From Leptasterias polaris (Eukaryota; Echinodermata; Asteroidea; Forcipulatida; Asteriidae): a DNA stretch of 64,000 nucleotides. Location of the stretch: the NCBI GenBank assembly GCA_037783415.1, contig JAZGTN010000005.1, forward strand, positions 1,488,001 through 1,552,000, written 5' to 3'. The notes beneath the pieces are model-generated. The model worked only from the letters and a program-made list of their open reading frames with translations. It did no database searches and had not been told where the DNA came from. Made by a program: the position numbers and the translations under genes. Numbering within the stretch: position 1 is the stretch's first letter; every line of letters starts with the position of its first letter. Shown here one piece after another: positions 58,965 to 64,000 of this stretch.

Positions 58965-59735
58965 ACGACTGGACGCGCTGGAAGTCGAAATATCGACTGT
59001 TGTATAGTTGTTCGGAACGACTCTGAGCGTCTAGGTTAGCCGAACCTATTGCAAGATGTTAATGTATGGTAATTAGAATAAAGGTTGCTTAATGCTATAA
59101 TTTTAAGCATTCTTTTTCTCTGTTCAGCTAATACACTCAGCAAACATGAAACCTATGAAAAGTGCTATTATTGTTTGGCACGTTTGGCGCGTTTATTTGT
59201 AATAATTATTCTCTCCAGCCAATTTACAAAAAGTTCGCCTGTCCAAAAATCATTTGGGTTAAACCTGGAGTCGCTCCTAATCTTGGTTCGGTGCGACTCT
59301 GGAGCGCCTGTCTGAACCAGGTGTTAGTTGATCGACTTGTCCTGGAAGTTTATCCCACGAAGACAACTCACTAAGAATTCGACTCAAGTTCGGTCCAGTA
59401 ACTTGTTTTGTTGAAGTAAATTATCGCAGTATCGAGTACCTTGCTTCAGTTCAAGTTCTTGGCAAGAACTGCAGTCGACTTTGCGAGATAATTTACGACA
59501 TGTTGTCTACCTACCTGTTGTTGTTAATGTTGTTCTTGTTGATGATGATGTTGTGTGTTTTTTTGGTTGCAACGCGTCTGTGTAAGACGGTCAGCACATA
59601 CTTCCAAGCGTTTGTTTTGTACTTTCTCAACAATTGTTTTTAAAAAATCTAAGTTAGTTGTTTGCATCTCATTAAAACCCTGGATGGGAACATTATTTAA
59701 TTTGTTTTGACACAATCTTTCTTTCGCAGAAATTC
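58965..59735. repeat. Duplicated module A, copy 2, leading into the P450 start exon
   Basis: Same motif order as copy 1 (57371). Its 3' end supplies the acceptor TTCTTTCGCAG at 59729, directly before the P450 ATG. Confidence 0.85.
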
Positions 59736-59815
59736 ACGATGGATATCCTGAGAGGCATTGAACAGTCGTCGGTCACCACGAAGCTAGTCATTGCTGCGAT
59801 TGTCTTGTGTTTGGT
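59730..59815 (+). CDS. P450 exon with start codon
   Basis: The acceptor TTCTTTCGCAG at 59729 is followed by nine untranslated bases and ATG at 59739, so at least one upstream noncoding exon is expected. The coding part (MDILRGIEQSSVTTKL, then VIAAIVLCLV) ends GT/GTAAGA in phase 2; the Val codon is completed by the A of the next exon. Confidence 0.82.
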
Positions 59816-61733
59816 GTAAGAAATTTTTTTTTTAAATACCATTTCGATGCAGTGTTTAGAAACACAAAATCATTACAAGTCATAACTTAAGCTTTAATGC
59901 AAATATTTCATCATCAAAAATTCATGCAGAAACGGTAGTTGCAAGGGGTAAAATCTAGTTTTCTTTTATATATAACAAATTGTGTAATTTTATTACGATT
60001 CTGTCACGCTAATGTCAACTTATCTTTAAAGTTTGCAGACCAAGTGGTCGTCATTAAAAAATTCATTCTGTTAAGTTAATGCACATATACTTGTATTTGT
60101 ACCAATATGTGGGTCTTGAGGGCAGTCTCTGTACCGCCTGTACAGAGCCGTACCTTATATACTGAGAGAGCTTGGGTTGTGCTGCATTTGGAACGAAAAT
60201 GGCGTCCAGAAACCACGTGACCGAATAAAAATAACTGGTCCCTCTTTGTCACAACTCTCTCAATACGCAGCTCTGCACCTATACCCCTCCTCCTTAGCTT
60301 TGCCTTTGGACTACTTGTCGTATAATTAACTAGCGTTTTATATTGCAGATACGATTGGTGGTGTCACCAGTATTTTCAGCGTCGAGGCATACGGGTTGGG
60401 TCTTATCTACCACTTATAGGCAGCCTGCATCAGATACGAAAAGTAAGTCTCACTCAATTTTCCTTTCGCGGTTACGATCTTACTGGGGCCATGATCCGAC
60501 ATGAACGCATTGCGCGGTATACATCTTTAAAAACCTTTAATCTTGAAATATTTTGAGTTTTTAACACAAAATCCTATGGGGGAAATGTTTTAGGATGTCC
60601 TTTCCGGCCGCACTGGTGTGCGGAAGGGATGTTAACAAACTGAAATATGGCATCAGCTCGGGTCTGGAGAAAGATCCCAATCCATTAAACTTTAGATTTG
60701 TGTTTCGTAGGTAGTCATCATCTTTCTGCTGATCAAACTGGCCAAGAGACGAGGGGGTGGGTGTGTGGTAAATGGGGTTAATTCTACCGAGAAAACGTCA
60801 ATCAGCCCTTCTTCCTCTGAAAGTTGATTTTCATATTCTATTAGCAGAGTCATGTTCATCTTTGGCACCCAGGCTTCTTTTCGTCAGGGTTCAAACATTT
60901 TTGTTTCGTTTGATATATCATTCCGTCCCCTTTCTTGTTTTCATTCTCGTCAGGGTTTCGGATGCAGGTTTCCGGAGTATAAAGAGAAGTACGGAAGGGT
61001 TTTCGGGTGAGTTCGTTTGACTTTTTGATGCAGTGATCAGCAAGATCACGAACTGTCAAAAGTCAAATGTTTGATTTTTGATATCAAAAATGCCTGTAGG
61101 CCTACCACCCTAGTCAGGGTCAACAGTTTGATGATGGATTCGTAAATCTTGGGTACATATATTCATATCGATGTGAACTTGAACAACAAAGTCATTGATC
61201 ACATGACGTCACATGCAAAATATTGATATCGGAAGAGAACGTATCCGAATGTGCGTTCGGTCCGTTTTAACAATTTGATAATAAAATGTTAACTTCTCCA
61301 GAACCAGACAATTTATTTGGAAATGACTGGGTTTCTAACCAGACACATTAACATCATAATGTAATTAAAGACCAACTAGAACAAAATTACTCAAACTAAT
61401 TTGGCTGTTTATCCTTGTAGGCCTATGTTTTGTGTTTAGTTTTTATTCGATCATAAGTGTGAAGTTATCCTCCTGGTAATTTAGTAGAAATTTGATCGAA
61501 AAAACATATTTCCTTATTTCTAAAAATATAACAACCTAATCATTTCGCACTCGTTTAACTTCCTAAAGAAAAATATACTTATATCCCCAATAATGTTAAC
61601 TTTGGTCGGTTGAGCTTTAATTTTTGGTTACTTCAGGTGGTATATGTTTCGACAGCCTATGCTTATCGTGACGGATGCTGACGTCATCAAGCAGATTGTT
61701 GTGAAAGATTTCTCCAGTTTTACCAATCGGAGG
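59739..61733 (+). CDS. Cytochrome P450, CYP3 clan, first four coding exons (partial at right edge)
   Basis: Exons 59739-59815, 60349-60442, 60954-61006 and 61637-61733 join in phase into 107 residues. These are the N-terminus of a microsomal P450: a signal anchor (residues 14-27, TTKLVIAAIVLCLV), a basic hinge (YFQRRGIRVG), YLPLIGSLHQIRK, then PEYKEKYGRVFGWYMFRQP and IVTDADVIKQIVVKDFSSF-TNRR. The block KYG-V-G, QP-L-ITD-D-IK, VK-F-S-FTNRR is characteristic of CYP3A and thromboxane-synthase-like enzymes, haem mono-oxygenases of the endoplasmic reticulum. Exon sizes 94, 53 and 97 are close to the 94, 53 and 100 I recall for human CYP3A genes. The haem-binding Cys and the I-helix lie beyond 64000, so activity cannot be judged. 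The usual PGP hinge is replaced by RVGSY. Confidence 0.88.
60349..60442 (+). CDS. P450 coding exon 2
   Basis: 94 bp between TATATTGCAG and AAA/GTAAGT. It encodes YDWWCHQYFQRRGIRVGSYL, then PLIGSLHQIRK, and leaves in phase 0. Confidence 0.88.
60954..61006 (+). CDS. P450 coding exon 3
   Basis: 53 bp between CATTCTCGTCAG and GG/GTGAGT. It encodes GFGCRFPEYKEKYGRVF and two bases of Gly75. Confidence 0.9.
61637..61733 (+). CDS. P450 coding exon 4
   Basis: 97 bp between GGTTACTTCAG and AGG/GTACGT. It encodes WYMFRQPMLIVTDADVIKQI, then VVKDFSSFTNRR, and leaves in phase 0. The TNRR end is one of the best signatures of the CYP3 clan. Confidence 0.92.
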
Positions 61734-62584
61734 GTACGTTGACTCATTGTACATTTGGTGATAGAGCAAGGACAGCTTGCTCTATGGTTTGGTCAACATG
61801 AATGGTTGGTTCAGAATTGACTAAGGTCAGGTGCCAGACCCACAGGCACACAGCGCCTATAGCCTACAAACGGACTATGACTTATGAGAATCCGTGCTGA
61901 TATTCGAGTATAACGACTTTTTATATAAAAGTATAGGAACAAACGCTGTATGTTGTGATAAATCAGTAACAACCATTAACCATGCACAGTGCCGTGGTGG
62001 AATTATTGAGTAGCAGTTTTTAATTAAAAGGTCAGTACTCCGCAATTGTTTTGTTTCAAAAAAAAAATCCATATTCCCCAACTACACCTAGACAAATAGC
62101 ATGCAAACTGTCTTGTTACCATCGGGGTTGTTTTTCACTGAAAAAGAAAATACACCAAGGACCAGCTCTCCTGGTGTTCCCCTAGGAATTGTAAAGCAAT
62201 TACTTAGCCTTTGACCTAATTACCACTAATAGGTGAAATGAACCATTTTGTATAAACTATATAAATAGAGACAAATAATGGGATAAATTCAAATATCATT
62301 CCAAAAGACAATTAGTCAGAACTGACCAAGTATACTGGGTCCAATAGAGGGCCAGGGCAGTTTTCTGGTCAGAAAGCAGTTTCAGCGCGAACGGGTCAGT
62401 GTGACTTGGAATCTGAGTCAAAAACCTGTAACTGTGAATTTACAGAGCTTCAAGTGACTAATTTTTACCCGGAGTGTAACAACTGAAGCTTAATTACTGC
62501 CTGATTAGTAACAGTGTATGATGCACTCCAGTGAGACATGGGAAGTCGTAAGTCCAATTAGTGAGCAGCGTTACGCTATAAAAA

Positions 62585-62775
62585 CTTCAAGGTCGTGACC
62601 CGAAATCCAGATCTCATGGGGCCTGGCCTATTGAAAAAAAAAAAATACTGCATTATGACTTATTTCTGGGTAATTTTTGAAAAAAGAAGAAAAAGATAAA
62701 AAACACATTCTGGGTCAGGATATTGGTCAGGCCCCATTGGACCCAGATCTGAGTTAATGCTGACCTGGGAGTTTA
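62585..62775. repeat. Repeat family C (GGGTCA-rich), copy 4, in the P450 intron
   Basis: TCGTGACCCGAAATCCAGAT, GGGGCCTGGCC, TTCTGGGTCAGGATATTGG, CAGGCCCCATTGGACCCAG and GCTGACCTGGGAG. The ends are inverted relatives. A partial copy with TGGGTCC, GGGTCAGTGTGACTTGG lies at 62337-62420. Confidence 0.7.
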
Positions 62776-63364
62776 ATATTGAGTGTTTAATTTTGACATC
62801 AATTGATGTCCAGGCTCTGGCTCTGAATCCGGAGCAAGGTGATCATACAGGCCCATATCCAGTCAGCATCACACTTTTCCCGGTTTAAACTATTATTAAA
62901 AACGGACCTGAACACCGTGACTTACACAAACACTCGGGGATGAAGCGAAATTCCGGTAGGGATTGCAAAAACGATGGACCTGGATAGAAGAAGGAGAAAA
63001 CAAACACCTTTTCTACCTAAACTTTCATTGAAGTGTCGGACTCTGTTACACATTTCATATTAATATTATTATAACTCTTTTAGACTAGTCCGACGAAGAT
63101 TTATTATTTAGACAAACACCACATGTGTGAGTGCATGGAGGTAGAATTGAAGACTTCTCCTTATCAGTCGTAAAACAAACGATCGTTAAACCACGTCCTA
63201 GAGTTACTGTTCCCACGGTTTCTCCTGACCACAGCACATTAATTGCCATGTCCGGAATTTCCCCCTCTCGCAAGCTCAGTAGTTTCTTTGTCTTAAATAG
63301 TTTGCCCAAATTTGGTCGTCTTTGCTGACCACGAAGTTATTTTAAAATGTAGTCCACTAGTCTT

Positions 63365-63634
63365 TTTTGTGATTGGTTGAAGCTCATTTAGGACATCATT
63401 GTTTTAAGACTTTGACCAATCAAATAGTTATTTCTGTCCGAGTGCGTGACCAGCCGGGTTTTTAAACCCATGTTTCGCTCCTGGCTCCTCAGAAGCGAGA
63501 ACGTCCTGAGATGCTAAGTCAGAAAAAGTGTCCCGCTATACACTTTGTCTTGACTTGATTGGAACGCGACGACTTTTCCCTAAAAGTGGTTCCTAAACTA
63601 TTGCATCCCTTTTTCACGTGCTCTGTTGATACAG
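63365..63634 (+). promoter_or_regulatory. Possible promoter and untranslated first exon
   Basis: Two CCAAT-type boxes (GATTGGTTG at 63371, GACCAATCAAA at 63415) and GGGTTTTTAAACCC (63454) precede a GC-richer stretch that ends at GATACAG/GTAAGCTA, a near-consensus donor. Short ATG frames inside it stop quickly. It could be an alternative start for the P450 locus or the start of another gene to the right. Confidence 0.3.
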
Positions 63635-64000
63635 GTAAGCTACTTTTCATGTTATTTTCTATGTATAAACTTATTCCTTAATTGTATTTGATTATTGATT
63701 GATTGATTGTTCAACAAGGTGGTTGAAAACAAACTCAAGATGGATGGAACAGTCCAATATGAGTTTCTAAATAGATTGTTTGAACAATGCTGTTAACTGT
63801 TTTTTGAGATGTATAGGATCACTAAATAATCTTTGTGTAACCTTTCTTATTGCTCACTACGTATACGGAAAAGCTTTAGGAGTTCCGTCCAATTACCGTT
63901 AGATTTTTGTGTTGCTTATATCTTTGATTTAGTTGTATAGCATTTTATTGATTGTAACAATTATACACTCGTATAGCATGGTCATGCACATTATTTTCAA

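Larger units (their letters stand above)
61734..64000. other. P450 intron 4 (open at right edge)
   Basis: No fifth exon with the expected WKR-R-L-P-F pattern is seen, so the intron is at least 2.2 kb. It contains family C repeat pieces (62337-62420, 62585-62775) and a possible promoter/exon unit (63365-63634). Open frames at 63085-63328 on both strands have no family features. Confidence 0.55.

Noticed and set aside
60772..61020. 82-codon plus-strand frame across P450 exon 3
   Set aside because: Wrong frame; the exon itself is read in another frame with clear CYP3-clan motifs and matching splice phases.
63085..63328. Overlapping frames of 74 and 65 codons inside P450 intron 4
   Set aside because: No splice sites in phase with the P450 and no family motifs.

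Overview
The window is eukaryotic DNA: AT-rich, with intron-split genes, a large satellite array, and dense short inverted-repeat transposons (MITEs), a tRNA-derived SINE and a LINE remnant. The SINE type, the frequent taggcctata-like words and the gene content suggest a marine deuterostome invertebrate, most likely an echinoderm. That placement is inference; nothing here fixes the species.

Layout. 1-19726 is one edge of a satellite array of about 197 monomers of 100 bp. It is organised into two different higher-order repeats (3228 bp, and 4045 bp with a 4145 bp variant) and ends in diverged edge monomers. 19727-26535 is mostly unassigned sequence with repeat fragments and one coding-like segment. 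26559-47666 (minus strand) is a Dok-like docking protein gene. I rebuilt it from four exons that join in phase: a 75-bp first exon at 47.6 kb, a 16.5-kb TE-filled intron inside the PH domain, a second PH exon, and two exons carrying the IRS-type PTB domain plus a long acidic tail with no tyrosine.

The first intron and the 48-57 kb interval hold several MITE families. Many end in TTAA followed by AGG, and some are nested in one another or in older repeats. From 53.4 to 59.7 kb there are local tandem duplications. They lead up to a plus-strand cytochrome P450 of the CYP3 clan whose first four coding exons (77, 94, 53 and 97 bp) lie at 59739-61733; the gene runs off the right edge. No shared pathway links the Dok-like gene and the P450. 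No prokaryotic genes, CRISPR array, rRNA or functional tRNA were found.

The observations most worth pursuing are the two-period satellite with an AGGTCA plus AGATAA block in most monomers, the Dok-like protein whose 657-residue tail lacks tyrosine, the shared TTAA termini of otherwise different MITEs, and a duplication upstream of the P450 whose junction falls a few bases past a splice acceptor.
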